Source: Mesorhizobium sp. BR1-1-16
GTDB taxonomy: Bacteria; Pseudomonadota; Alphaproteobacteria; Rhizobiales; Kaistiaceae
NCBI RefSeq assembly: GCF_020165495.1
Contig: NZ_JAIUIE010000001.1
Span: 372,001-436,000, forward strand
Length of the DNA: 64,000 bases
Direction of reading: 5' to 3'
Shown: piece after piece, positions 18,295 to 27,027 of the stretch
Layout: the number at the start of each line of letters is the position of its first letter
How positions within the stretch are numbered: position 1 is the stretch's first letter
Position numbers and translations under genes: made by a program
The notes under the pieces: model-generated
What the model saw: only the letters and a program-made list of their open reading frames with translations
Database searches by the model: none
What the model was told of the DNA's origin: nothing

Positions 18295-19185
18295 ATGGCG
18301 CAGACGCGTTTAGACCGTAGCGAGCAAGTCAACGGCTGGGCATTCGTCATGCCTGCTCTGGTCCTGCTCGGCATCTTCATGATCTACCCCATCATCTGGT
18401 CGCTCTGGATGAGCTTCCAGGTTGGTCGCGGCGCAAACTTCTCCTTCGGCGGCCTGGCCAATATCCAGCGCCTCGCCAATGACGCCCTGCTGATCAAGGC
18501 GCTCACCAACACCTGCATATTCTTCTTCATCCAGGTGCCGATCATGATCGTCCTGGCACTGCTGTTTGCAGTTGCCCTCAACGATCCGACGCTGCGGTTC
18601 CGGGGCCTGTTCAGGACGGCGCTGTTCCTGCCCTGCGTCACGTCGCTCATCGCCTATTCGAGCCTGTTCAAGTCGATGTTCTCGGCTGATGGCATTATCA
18701 ACCAGACCTTGCTGACGCTCCATGTGATCGGCACGCCGATCCCCTGGCTGTCGGACCCCTTCTGGGCGCGGGTCGTCATCATCACCGCCATCACGTGGCG
18801 CTGGACCGGCTACAACATGATCTTCTATCTGGCCGCATTGCAGAATGTGGACAAGTCGATCTACGAGGCCGCCAGAATCGATGGCGTCCCGGCATGGGCC
18901 CGCTTCACGCGCATCACGATCCCGATGCTGAAGCCGGTGATCCTCTTCACGACGATCCTGTCGACCATCGGGACGTTGCAGCTCTTCGACGAGGTCAACA
19001 ACATCACGCAGGGCGGCCCGGGCAATGCCACGCTGACGCTCTCGATGTATATCTACAATCTGACCTTCCGCATGATGCCCAGCTTCGGTTACTCGGCCAC
19101 CGTCTCCTGGGTCATCGTCGTGATCGTCGCGATCCTCAGCTTCATCCAGTTCATGATCGCCCGCGATCGACGGAGGGCGTCATGA
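18295..19185 (+). CDS. Sugar ABC transporter permease (MalF/LacF type)
   Basis: A 296-residue inner membrane permease with six predicted helices. The first is near residues 14-34 (FVMPALVLLGIFMIYPIIWS). The cytoplasmic EAA loop that docks the ATPase is visible as YEAARIDGVPAWARFTRITI. Length and topology match MalF/UgpA-type subunits. GGAAGGG lies upstream of the ATG at 18295. Its stop overlaps the start of the next permease (ATGA), indicating translational coupling. Confidence 0.93.
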   Translation: MAQTRLDRSEQVNGWAFVMPALVLLGIFMIYPIIWSLWMSFQVGRGANFSFGGLANIQRLANDALLIKALTNTCIFFFIQVPIMIVLALLFAVALNDPTLRFRGLFRTALFLPCVTSLIAYSSLFKSMFSADGIINQTLLTLHVIGTPIPWLSDPFWARVVIITAITWRWTGYNMIFYLAALQNVDKSIYEAARIDGVPAWARFTRITIPMLKPVILFTTILSTIGTLQLFDEVNNITQGGPGNATLTLSMYIYNLTFRMMPSFGYSATVSWVIVVIVAILSFIQFMIARDRRRAS

Positions 19186-19994
19186 GCTTCGCGCTCCTGC
19201 GCCGGGGTGGCGTCTACGTCTTTCTCTCGATCGCCACCTTCCTGTCGGTGTTTCCGTTCTACTGGATGGCGGTCGGCGCGACCAATCAGTCGCCGGATAT
19301 CGTTCGCGGCAAGCTGGGCTTCGGCGGCAATCTGCTGGTCAATTTCCAGCACCTCATGACCCAGGTCGACCTGCCGCGGGTGTTCGGCAATTCGTTTTTC
19401 ATCGCCGTTGTCTCGACGTTGCTGACGCTCATCGTTTCGTCGCTCGCCGGCTACGGGTTCGAAATGTTCCGCTCGCGGATCCGCGAGCGCATCTTCCAGC
19501 TGCTGCTATTGCTGCTCTCGATCCCGTTCGCCGCGCTGATGGTGCCGCTGTTCGTGATGATCTCGCGCGCTCAGCTGAACAACACCTTCACGGCCGTCAT
19601 CCTGCCGGGCATCGCATCGATCTTCATCGTGTTCTATTTCCGCCAGGCCACGAAGGCTTTCCCGCGGGAACTGCGCGATGCGGCCCGCGTCGACGGACTG
19701 AAGGAATGGCAGATCTTCCTCTTCGTCTACATGCCGACCATGCGTTCGACCTATGCGGCGGCGACGATCATTGTCTTCATGAACGCCTGGAACAATTATC
19801 TCTGGCCGCTGATCGTATTGCAGACGCCGGATAACAAGACGATCACGCTCGTGATCTCGACACTCACTGCAGCTTACACGCCCGACTACGGCGTCATCCT
19901 GCTCGCCACCGTGCTCGCCACGGCTCCCACGCTCGTCATCTTCTTCGTTCTGCAGCGGCAATTCGTGCAGGGAATGCTGGGAGCGGTCAAATGA
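19182..19994 (+). CDS. Sugar ABC transporter permease (MalG/LacG type)
   Basis: A 270-residue permease with six predicted helices, starting MSFALLRRGGVYVFLSIATF. The EAA loop appears as LRDAARVDGLKEWQIFLFVY and the C-terminal region as LVIFFVLQRQFVQGMLGAVK, which is characteristic of the MalG group. The ATG at 19182 overlaps the upstream stop codon and has GGAGGG at 19172-19177. It pairs with the preceding permease to form the membrane channel of the importer. Confidence 0.93.
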   Translation: MSFALLRRGGVYVFLSIATFLSVFPFYWMAVGATNQSPDIVRGKLGFGGNLLVNFQHLMTQVDLPRVFGNSFFIAVVSTLLTLIVSSLAGYGFEMFRSRIRERIFQLLLLLLSIPFAALMVPLFVMISRAQLNNTFTAVILPGIASIFIVFYFRQATKAFPRELRDAARVDGLKEWQIFLFVYMPTMRSTYAAATIIVFMNAWNNYLWPLIVLQTPDNKTITLVISTLTAAYTPDYGVILLATVLATAPTLVIFFVLQRQFVQGMLGAVK

Positions 19995-20004
19995 GGAATG
20001 CATC

Positions 20005-21084
<1,080 letters not shown>

Positions 21085-21124
21085 TTCCAAGCTCTTGATT
21101 CGATCGATTGAAGAGGACCACCAA

Positions 21125-23134
21125 GTGACTTCCAATCCTGTCCGCTGGGGCATTCTCGGCCCCGGCAGCATCGCAAAGACCTTTGCAGGCGGCGTTGCCC
21201 ATTCGAAGACCGGCAAGCTGGTCGCCATCGCAACCCGCGATCCTGAGCGTCCGGGCCTCGGCGACGGTTTCCCCGGCGCGCGTATCCTCGATGGCTATGA
21301 CGCGCTGCTCGCCGATCCCGAGGTCGAGGCGATCTACATCGCGACGCCGCATCCAGGCCACGCCGAATGGGCGATCAAGGCCGCTGAAGCCGGCAAGCAT
21401 GTCCTCGTCGAAAAGCCGCTCGCGCTGACGTCGTTCGAGGCTGGCGCGGTGTTCCACGCGGCGAAGAAGGCCGGCACCTTTGCTGCCGAAGCCTTCATGT
21501 ACCGCGTCCATCCGCAGACCGCGAAGCTGGTGGAACTGGTCAAGGCCGGGACGATTGGCGAGGTTCGTGCGATCAAGTCGAGCTTCGGCTTCGCCATGCC
21601 GCGTTTCGATGCCTCGCATCGCCTCTATGCCAATGAACTGGCCGGCGGCGGCATCCTCGATGTTGGCTGCTATCCGGTATCGATGGCCCGACTGATCGCC
21701 GGCGCGGCGGCAGGCCAGCCATTCCTCGAGCCCGAAAAAGTTTACGGCATCGGACATCTCGGCAAGTCCGGCGTCGATGAATGGGCTTCGGCGCTGCTGA
21801 AATTCCCGAACGAGATTCTCGCGGAAGTTTCATGCTCGGTGTCACTGGCGCAGGACAATGTGCTTCGCATCCTCGGAACCACGGGCCGGATCGAGGTCAA
21901 GGATTTCTGGTTCGCGGGCGGCCGCGAGGGCGGCACGGGTGCGATCACGGTCCATCGTCCGGACGGCTCGGTTGAAACCGTCACCGTGCCGGAAGAGGGC
22001 TGGCTCTATTCCTTCGAAGTCGATGCCGCCGGCGAGGCGATCCGCGCTGGGAAGCAGGAACTGTCGCCGCCTGGAATGACCTGGGCCGACACGCTCGGCA
22101 ATCTCGCGGTTCTCGACAAGTGGCGCGCCGCCATCGGCCTCGAATATGACATCGAGCGCCCGGCCAATCGGCCGCGCACCGTTTCCGGCCGCGTCATCAG
22201 CCGGCCGAGCGCGGGTATTCCGAAGCGGTCGCTGCCGGGCGTCAGCCGTGACACTTCGCTGGTCGCGCTCGGCTTCGAGTTCTTCCCGAACTTCTCGGGC
22301 GCCTCGATCCTGCTCGACGCCTTCTATGAGGCGGGCGGAAACCTGTTCGACACAGCCTATGTCTATGGCAATGGCAAGACCGAGGCGCTGTTCGGTGAGT
22401 GGCAGTCCTCGCGGGGCATCGCACGTGACGATTTCGTCGTGATCGGCAAGGGCGCCCATTCGCCGCTCGTCTATCCCGACATCATCAGCAAGCAACTGAC
22501 GCAGACGCTCGACCGGCTCAAGACCGACCATGTCGACGTCTACTTCATGCATCGCGACAATCCCGACGTGCCGGTTGGCGAATTCGTCGATGCGATGGAT
22601 GCCGAGGTGAAGGCCGGCCGTATCCGCGGGCCATTCGGCGGCTCCAACTGGACGCGCGAACGTCTCGACGCCGCGATCGCCTATGCCGAGAAGAACGGCA
22701 AGACCAAGCCCGGCGCGCTCTCCAACAATTTCTCGCTCGCCGAGATGGTCGATCCGATCTGGGCCGGCTGCGTCCATGCTTCGGATGACGAGTGGAAGTC
22801 CTGGCTGAACGCGCATCAGATCCCGAACTTCGCCTGGTCGAGCCAGGGCCGCGGCTTCTTCACGGAGCGTGCGGGCCGGGGCAAGATGGACGACGAGGAG
22901 ATCGTGCGCTGCTGGTATTCGGAGAAGAACTTCGGGCGTCGCGACCGGGCGATCGAACTCGCAGGCAAGCTCGGCCGCAGCCCGATCCATATCGCGCTCG
23001 CCTATGTGCTCGCCCAGCCGTTCCCGGTTGTCCCGCTGATCGGTCCGCGTACGCCGGCCGAACTGGAGGATAGCCTCTCGGCGCTCGATATCCGCCTGAC
23101 GCCGGACCAGGTCGCCTGGCTCGACAAGGGCTAA
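21125..23134 (+). CDS. Fused Gfo/Idh/MocA dehydrogenase and aldo/keto reductase
   Basis: A single 669-residue frame with two enzyme domains. Residues 1 to about 345 are a Gfo/Idh/MocA dehydrogenase: RWGILGPGSIAKTFAGG for NAD(P) binding, VLVEKPLALTS, and the substrate domain AGGGILDVGCYPVSMARL. From about residue 370 to the end there is a complete aldo/keto reductase with Asp and Tyr in NLFDTAYVYG, Lys in VVIGKGAH and His in VYFMHRD, so the tetrad is present. The GTG at 21125 is chosen because AGAGGA lies 7 bases upstream; it is 40 bp after the ATPase stop. Two redox steps on the imported carbohydrate, perhaps with cofactor exchange, are inferred. The fusion is clean, with no frameshift. Confidence 0.9.
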   Translation: MTSNPVRWGILGPGSIAKTFAGGVAHSKTGKLVAIATRDPERPGLGDGFPGARILDGYDALLADPEVEAIYIATPHPGHAEWAIKAAEAGKHVLVEKPLALTSFEAGAVFHAAKKAGTFAAEAFMYRVHPQTAKLVELVKAGTIGEVRAIKSSFGFAMPRFDASHRLYANELAGGGILDVGCYPVSMARLIAGAAAGQPFLEPEKVYGIGHLGKSGVDEWASALLKFPNEILAEVSCSVSLAQDNVLRILGTTGRIEVKDFWFAGGREGGTGAITVHRPDGSVETVTVPEEGWLYSFEVDAAGEAIRAGKQELSPPGMTWADTLGNLAVLDKWRAAIGLEYDIERPANRPRTVSGRVISRPSAGIPKRSLPGVSRDTSLVALGFEFFPNFSGASILLDAFYEAGGNLFDTAYVYGNGKTEALFGEWQSSRGIARDDFVVIGKGAHSPLVYPDIISKQLTQTLDRLKTDHVDVYFMHRDNPDVPVGEFVDAMDAEVKAGRIRGPFGGSNWTRERLDAAIAYAEKNGKTKPGALSNNFSLAEMVDPIWAGCVHASDDEWKSWLNAHQIPNFAWSSQGRGFFTERAGRGKMDDEEIVRCWYSEKNFGRRDRAIELAGKLGRSPIHIALAYVLAQPFPVVPLIGPRTPAELEDSLSALDIRLTPDQVAWLDKG

Positions 23135-23213
23135 GGAGCCTTAAGACGGCCATTGCCGGCAAAGTCCGGCAGTGGCTTCACGACAGTGCGCGGCGCCCAG
23201 CGGCGCCGCCGCA

Positions 23214-23387
23214 TCAATCCATGTCGGAATCACCGCCGCATGGCTCCGGACGCTCGCGCTGTTCCGGCTGGCGGGCATGCAGGACCGCCGCCCGCAGATG
23301 CGGCCCCAGCGACTTGTAGTGGTCCTGCAGCCGCTGCTCGCCCGCCTCGTGATGGCGGGCGTTCTGATCGGCGACGTCAAGCGACAT
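23214..23387 (-). CDS. Small hypothetical protein, 57 aa
   Basis: Translation from the ATG at 23387 begins MSLDVADQNARHHEAGEQRL and ends CGGDSDMD. An AAAGGAG ribosome site sits immediately upstream, which is the main evidence that it is expressed. It is hydrophilic, lacks a signal peptide or membrane helix, and resembles no family I know. It lies 27 bp downstream of another tiny gene in the same direction; together they are divergent from a LysR gene. No function is proposed. Confidence 0.6.
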   Translation of the reverse strand: MSLDVADQNARHHEAGEQRLQDHYKSLGPHLRAAVLHARQPEQRERPEPCGGDSDMD

Positions 23388-23414
23388 GGTCTTCTCCTTT
23401 ATTGTGCCGCCGCG

Positions 23415-23597
23415 TCAGGCGCAGCGGTCTTGTTTGGCCGCGTCAAAGGCGGCGCCTTCGTCTTCGGGTTCGGGACCGATCGGCAGATCGGCAATTTCGT
23501 GGGCGCTCATGCGCCAGAGGGCGTTCTCGTTGTCATGCGTGAGCACCGGGCGTGAGGCCCAGTCGGTGATGGCGCGATAGAGGCTGGCGAGGAACAT
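23415..23597 (-). CDS. Small protein with weak DUF1127-like helix, 60 aa
   Basis: Starts MFLASLYRAITDWASRPVL, with an AGGAGAG ribosome site 6 bases before the ATG. The central segment LWRMSAHEIADLPIGPEPED recalls the 'L..LSDRELADIG' core of rhizobial DUF1127 proteins, but the match is partial and the usual Arg-rich tail is missing. It is the first gene of a two-gene unit divergent from a LysR regulator. In rhizobia, LysR/DUF1127 pairs are common neighbours, so this LysR may control it. The function is unknown. Confidence 0.65.
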   Translation of the reverse strand: MFLASLYRAITDWASRPVLTHDNENALWRMSAHEIADLPIGPEPEDEGAAFDAAKQDRCA

Positions 23598-23689
23598 GGC
23601 TGCTCTCCTGTGGCTGACATCACCGAATATGGAGATAGACCGGAGCCGAACCCATCGACATGATCTCGGTCACACTATAGAAAATCTCT

Positions 23690-24589
23690 ATGGCCAACCC
23701 CTTCAAGGTGCCGCTCAACGCCCTTAGGGCAATAGAAATTGTCGGACGCGGCGGCACGCTTTCGACTGCGGCGGACGAGCTCGGGGTCACGCCAGGAGCA
23801 GTAAGTCAACATATCCGCAGGGCCGAAGAGCGGCTCGGTTATGTTCTTTTCGAGAGGGATCGCGCCGGATTGCGGCCGACGCCCGCCCTCGACGTGGCGC
23901 TGCCACATTTGCATCGCGGCTTTCAGGCGCTCGCTGCCGGTGTCGCGGCCATCGAGCAGAGCCATAGCGGCACGCTGACGCTTTCGGCCGCGCCAGCCTT
24001 CGCTGCGCGCTGGCTGGTGCCGAGGCTCGGGCGGTTCTCCCGCGAAAATCCGGAGATCGAAATCCGCTTCTCGGCCACCGTTGCGCTGGTCGACCTCAAT
24101 CATAGCGACATCGATTGCGCGGTCCGCCTCGGTCGGGGCAACTGGCCGGATCTCAAGGCGGAATGCCTGCTGCCTCAGCCCTTCTTCCCAGTTGCGACGC
24201 CGGAATGGCGCGCGAAGCTGAGGTCCCCGGCCGATCTCGCCACGGTCCCCGTCATCCACGACGAAGGGACGATGGTCGACTGGCGTGAGTGGTTCGCTGC
24301 AGCCGGCACGCCGATGCCGGAACTCGCCGGTCCGCGCTTTTCCGATCCTGTCCTCGGTCTCGAAGCCGCCATGGCCGGGCAGGGCGTCATGCTGGCATGG
24401 GACATGGTTGTCGCCGATGCGCTGGCGCTCGGCCGCCTCGTCCGACCGTTCGATATCGAGGTCGAAAGCCGGTTCGCCTATTGGTTCGTCAGCACGGCTG
24501 CTTCATCGCGCAGCAACAAGGTTCGCCGCTTCCGCGATTGGCTGAAGCGCGAGATCGCCCTGACGCATGGCCGTCCGACGTCTGTCTGA
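23690..24589 (+). CDS. LysR-family transcriptional regulator (GcvA-like)
   Basis: A 299-residue LysR protein. The N-terminal winged HTH (LNALRAIEIVGRGGTLSTAA, then DELGVTPGAVSQHIRRAEER) and ERDRAGLRPTPA resemble GcvA-group regulators. The effector domain runs from about residue 95 and includes FAARWLVPRLGRFSRENPEI and DCAVRLGRGNWP. A TATAGAAA element lies 10-17 bases before the start, so the leader must be very short or the start slightly different. It is divergent from two tiny genes, the most likely targets. Effector unknown. Confidence 0.9.
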   Translation: MANPFKVPLNALRAIEIVGRGGTLSTAADELGVTPGAVSQHIRRAEERLGYVLFERDRAGLRPTPALDVALPHLHRGFQALAAGVAAIEQSHSGTLTLSAAPAFAARWLVPRLGRFSRENPEIEIRFSATVALVDLNHSDIDCAVRLGRGNWPDLKAECLLPQPFFPVATPEWRAKLRSPADLATVPVIHDEGTMVDWREWFAAAGTPMPELAGPRFSDPVLGLEAAMAGQGVMLAWDMVVADALALGRLVRPFDIEVESRFAYWFVSTAASSRSNKVRRFRDWLKREIALTHGRPTSV

Positions 24590-24598
24590 GCGAAAGGC

Positions 24599-24633
24599 GC
24601 AGGGCGTCCGTCATGCGGGTCCGGACGCCCTGC
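24599..24633. terminator. Bidirectional hairpin between convergent genes
   Basis: A perfect 12-bp stem (GCAGGGCGTCCG / CGGACGCCCTGC) with an 11-base loop lies between the LysR stop and the stop of the leftward DGPF gene. It has no T tract on either side. Confidence 0.5.
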
Positions 24634-24642
24634 CGCGCCGCC

Positions 24643-25065
24643 TCAGCCGCCCGTGATCTTGTCGCGATTGCCGTCGTGAAGTGCGGTGAGATCGGGCGTC
24701 AGTACATCGGCGAAATCCTCCATTTCATAGAGCGGACGGATTTCTATCTCGCTCGGACCCGGCATCGGATTGGGGCAGCGCTTCACCCATGCGATCGCCT
24801 CGTCGAGATCCTTCACCTGCCAGAGCCAATAGCCGGCGACGACCTCTTTCGTTTCCGCGAACGGGCCATCGATGACCATGCGGCTCGCGCCATCGAAGGC
24901 AACGCGCTTTCCCTTCGAGGATGGCTTCAGCCCGTCGCCGGACAGCATGATGCCGGCCGCGATGAGTTCCTCATTGAAACGGCCCATCGCCTCGAACAGC
25001 TCCGTCGTCGGCATGACGCCGGCTTCCGAATCCGCTGTCGCCTTCACAAAGACCATCACACGCAT
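24643..25065 (-). CDS. YciI-related DGPF-domain protein
   Basis: A 140-residue protein of the YCII/DGPF family. The diagnostic motif is MVIDGPFAETKEVVAGYWLW, followed by a helix and the PSEIEIRPLYEMEDF tail. These proteins have a ferredoxin-like fold of uncertain activity and are typically targets or partners of ECF42-type sigma factors. GGGAGAAAG upstream selects the ATG at 25065. A variant of the promoter motif found before the window's own ECF42 operon lies at 25117-25144 on this strand. It is therefore a likely member of that regulon, although it is 11 kb away. Confidence 0.85.
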   Translation of the reverse strand: MRVMVFVKATADSEAGVMPTTELFEAMGRFNEELIAAGIMLSGDGLKPSSKGKRVAFDGASRMVIDGPFAETKEVVAGYWLWQVKDLDEAIAWVKRCPNPMPGPSEIEIRPLYEMEDFADVLTPDLTALHDGNRDKITGG

Positions 25066-25116
25066 TGCTTTCTCCCTTCGCGGTTCGTTGCGGCCCCGAT
25101 GGGGCACCATCTTGAT

Positions 25117-25144
25117 GACGATCGGGGGTGCGGACGAGACGACA
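25117..25144 (-). promoter_or_regulatory. Candidate ECF42-type promoter (variant)
   Basis: Read on the minus strand, TGTCGT is followed by 18 bases and CGTC, about 50 bp before the DGPF gene start. It differs from the two plus-strand copies by one base in the -35 element and one extra spacer base. Confidence 0.4.
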
Positions 25145-25273
25145 TTTTGCCTGAACTTTTTTCGGCCCGGGCTGCCGGCCGCTGCGCTCTGTCGCGGCAT
25201 GAAATCAGCCGCCCCCCGTTTCCTCGCTCTCCCGATCGGCTATGCATGCCGAAGCGTGACCTGAGGGAATCCC

Positions 25274-25864
25274 ATGACCGATTGGAACGACCGCGTCCGT
25301 CTCGTCGAGACGGTCGAACTCTCCCGCAACTGGGGCAAGCTCGACCGGAACGTCTTCGACTATCAGCGCTCGGACGGATCGTGGCAACGTCAGACCCGCG
25401 AAACCTATGATCGCGGCGACGGCGCTGGTGTCCTCGCCTATGATCCGGATCGCGGCACGGTCCTGCTCATTCGGCAATTCCGCTTTCCCGCCTGGAAACG
25501 CGGCCACCATGAACCGCTGATCGAGGTGTGCGCGGGCCTGCTCGACGCAGACGATCCGGTGACTTGCATCAAGAAGGAAGCCGAGGAGGAAATGGGCGTC
25601 GCCATCGACGAGCCCGAACTGGTGATGGCGGCGTTCATGTCGCCGGGCAGCATCGTCGAAAAGGTGCATCTCTTCGTCGCCCGCTACCGCCCGGGCGATC
25701 GCCACGGCGCCGGCGGCGGTCATGTTTCCGAAGGCGAGGATATCGAAGTGCTCGAGCTTCCTTTCGAGGAGGCCTTGGCCATGAGCTTCGATGGCCGCAT
25801 CTGCGATGCCAAGACCATCATGCTCCTGCAATATGCCGCGCTGAAGGGCCTTCTTGCCCGCTGA
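25274..25864 (+). CDS. NudK-like Nudix hydrolase (GDP-mannose / ADP-sugar pyrophosphatase)
   Basis: A 196-residue Nudix protein. The box reads GLLDADDPVTCIKKEAEEEM followed by GV: the first Glu of the consensus is Asp and the Arg is Lys. The same kind of GLLDxDxP...KEAxEExG pattern occurs in E. coli NudK, which hydrolyses GDP-mannose and related nucleotide sugars. Upstream, TYDRGDGAGVLAYDPDRGTV and LLIRQFRFPAWKRGHHEPLI are the dimerisation and substrate strands of that family. The ATG at 25274 gives the expected family N-terminus. No clear operon partner was found. Confidence 0.87.
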   Translation: MTDWNDRVRLVETVELSRNWGKLDRNVFDYQRSDGSWQRQTRETYDRGDGAGVLAYDPDRGTVLLIRQFRFPAWKRGHHEPLIEVCAGLLDADDPVTCIKKEAEEEMGVAIDEPELVMAAFMSPGSIVEKVHLFVARYRPGDRHGAGGGHVSEGEDIEVLELPFEEALAMSFDGRICDAKTIMLLQYAALKGLLAR

Positions 25865-25983
25865 TCACACCTTCGGTTGGAGCGCCGCGCAGGACCTTGG
25901 CGCCCGCCTTCATTGATGTATCCTCCGCCACACGCATTTTTTGCCGCCGCTACAGGCGGCTCGCCAGGAACGGAAATTCCCTC

Positions 25984-26373
25984 ATGTTCAGATCCTCGCT
26001 TCTCCTTGCCGCCGCCGCCGTCTCTTTCGCCTGTCTCGCCGGCGGCACAGCTGCGGCCGCAGCCAAGGATCCGGCTTGCAGGCCGAGCAAATGGACCCTC
26101 TCGGTTCCGCAGGGCATGAGCGAGGGCGAGGCGCTGATCGCCGAGACGCCGGAGAATCACATCTGGCGGGTTGGGGTCGGCGGCGTTCCGGCCGACGCGA
26201 TGCTGATCATCGAGTACAAGAGCACGGTCGGCACCAAGGGAGAGGTCGTCCTGAACGCGGGCGCCGCCGAACTGGTGCAGGGATCGAGCGTCACCATGCG
26301 GCTGAAGCGCAGCGGCATGGGCGCCAAGGGCGTCGCGGTCGCCGGCACCTACAACATCAAGTGCGGCAAATAA
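25984..26373 (+). CDS. Hypothetical exported protein, 129 aa
   Basis: The N-terminus MFRSSLLLAAAAVSFACLAG followed by GTAAAAAKD is a clear Sec signal peptide, cleaved near residue 26. The mature part (about 100 residues) has one Cys near its start (DPACRPSKWTL) and one near its end (YNIKCGK), which could form a disulphide linking the two termini. The rest is beta-rich (EALIAETPENHIWRVGVGG, VVLNAGAAELVQGSSVTMRL). I do not recognise the family; a small periplasmic beta-sandwich is a reasonable guess. The frame is open further upstream, but the signal peptide fixes the start. Confidence 0.78.
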   Translation: MFRSSLLLAAAAVSFACLAGGTAAAAAKDPACRPSKWTLSVPQGMSEGEALIAETPENHIWRVGVGGVPADAMLIIEYKSTVGTKGEVVLNAGAAELVQGSSVTMRLKRSGMGAKGVAVAGTYNIKCGK

Positions 26374-26417
26374 TTCGCCAGGGGCAGTCGTTCGCCCGGG
26401 CTGGGTCGGCCGAGGGC

Positions 26418-26867
26418 TCAGGCCGGCAGCGTGTCGTACCGCGCGCGGGCCGCGCGGACGCTGTCATGGTTTGTGGCCGCCCAACGGGTGAGGGCGGTCA
26501 TCGGCTCGACCAGGGAATTCCCCAGCGCGGTCAGCCGGTATTCGACCCGCGGCGGCGTGGTCGGAAAGACGGTACGATCGACGAGCCCGTCACGCTCCAG
26601 GCCGCGCAGTGTCACGGTCAACATGCGCTGTGAAACGCCGCCGACCTGCCGCTTCAGTTCATTGAAACGCACAGGTCCGTCGGCAAGGCGCAGAACCACC
26701 AGGAAGCTCCAGGCGTCGCCCAGACGATCGAGGACGTCGCGCACCGGGCAATCAGCCGCCGACCGGGCTGACGCGCCGAAGCCGCCGACGAGCGCACCCA
26801 GCGCCCCGGCGCAGTTGTCCGCCTCGCTCCAGTCGGCCTCGATCGGAGCTGGTGCCGCGTCGACCAT
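26418..26867 (-). CDS. HxlR-family transcriptional regulator (QorR/YtfH-like)
   Basis: A 149-residue winged-helix regulator. The HxlR signature is present as [20 protein letters not shown], with [20 protein letters not shown] as recognition helix and [20 protein letters not shown] as wing. The Cys in DCPVR is the residue conserved in redox- or aldehyde-sensing members. It is divergent from a QorB-like quinone/NAD(P)-binding reductase, the same pairing as E. coli ytfH-ytfG. A palindrome in the shared intergenic region is the likely operator. AGAACAGGA precedes the ATG at 26867. Confidence 0.9.
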   Translation of the reverse strand: MVDAAPAPIEADWSEADNCAGALGALVGGFGASARSAADCPVRDVLDRLGDAWSFLVVLRLADGPVRFNELKRQVGGVSQRMLTVTLRGLERDGLVDRTVFPTTPPRVEYRLTALGNSLVEPMTALTRWAATNHDSVRAARARYDTLPA

Positions 26868-26960
26868 GTCCTGTTCTCCACGCTTTTGCCCGGCACGGTT
26901 CCGCCGGTGTGCCCTGGCGACGTAGAGATGCGTTCTTCACGGATGCAGGTCAAGCGCCTA

Positions 26961-26975
26961 GTTACGGTTCGTAAC
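26961..26975. promoter_or_regulatory. Candidate HxlR operator GTTACG-GTT-CGTAAC
   Basis: A perfect 6-bp inverted repeat with a 3-base centre, midway between the divergent HxlR and QorB-like starts. GTTAC...GTAAC half-sites are typical of HxlR-family operators. Binding by this regulator is inferred. Confidence 0.6.
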
Positions 26976-27027
26976 CACTTGGGCCGGCCTTTGCCGCGCA
27001 CATCCCTCTGCTGTCGAAGGAATGGAC

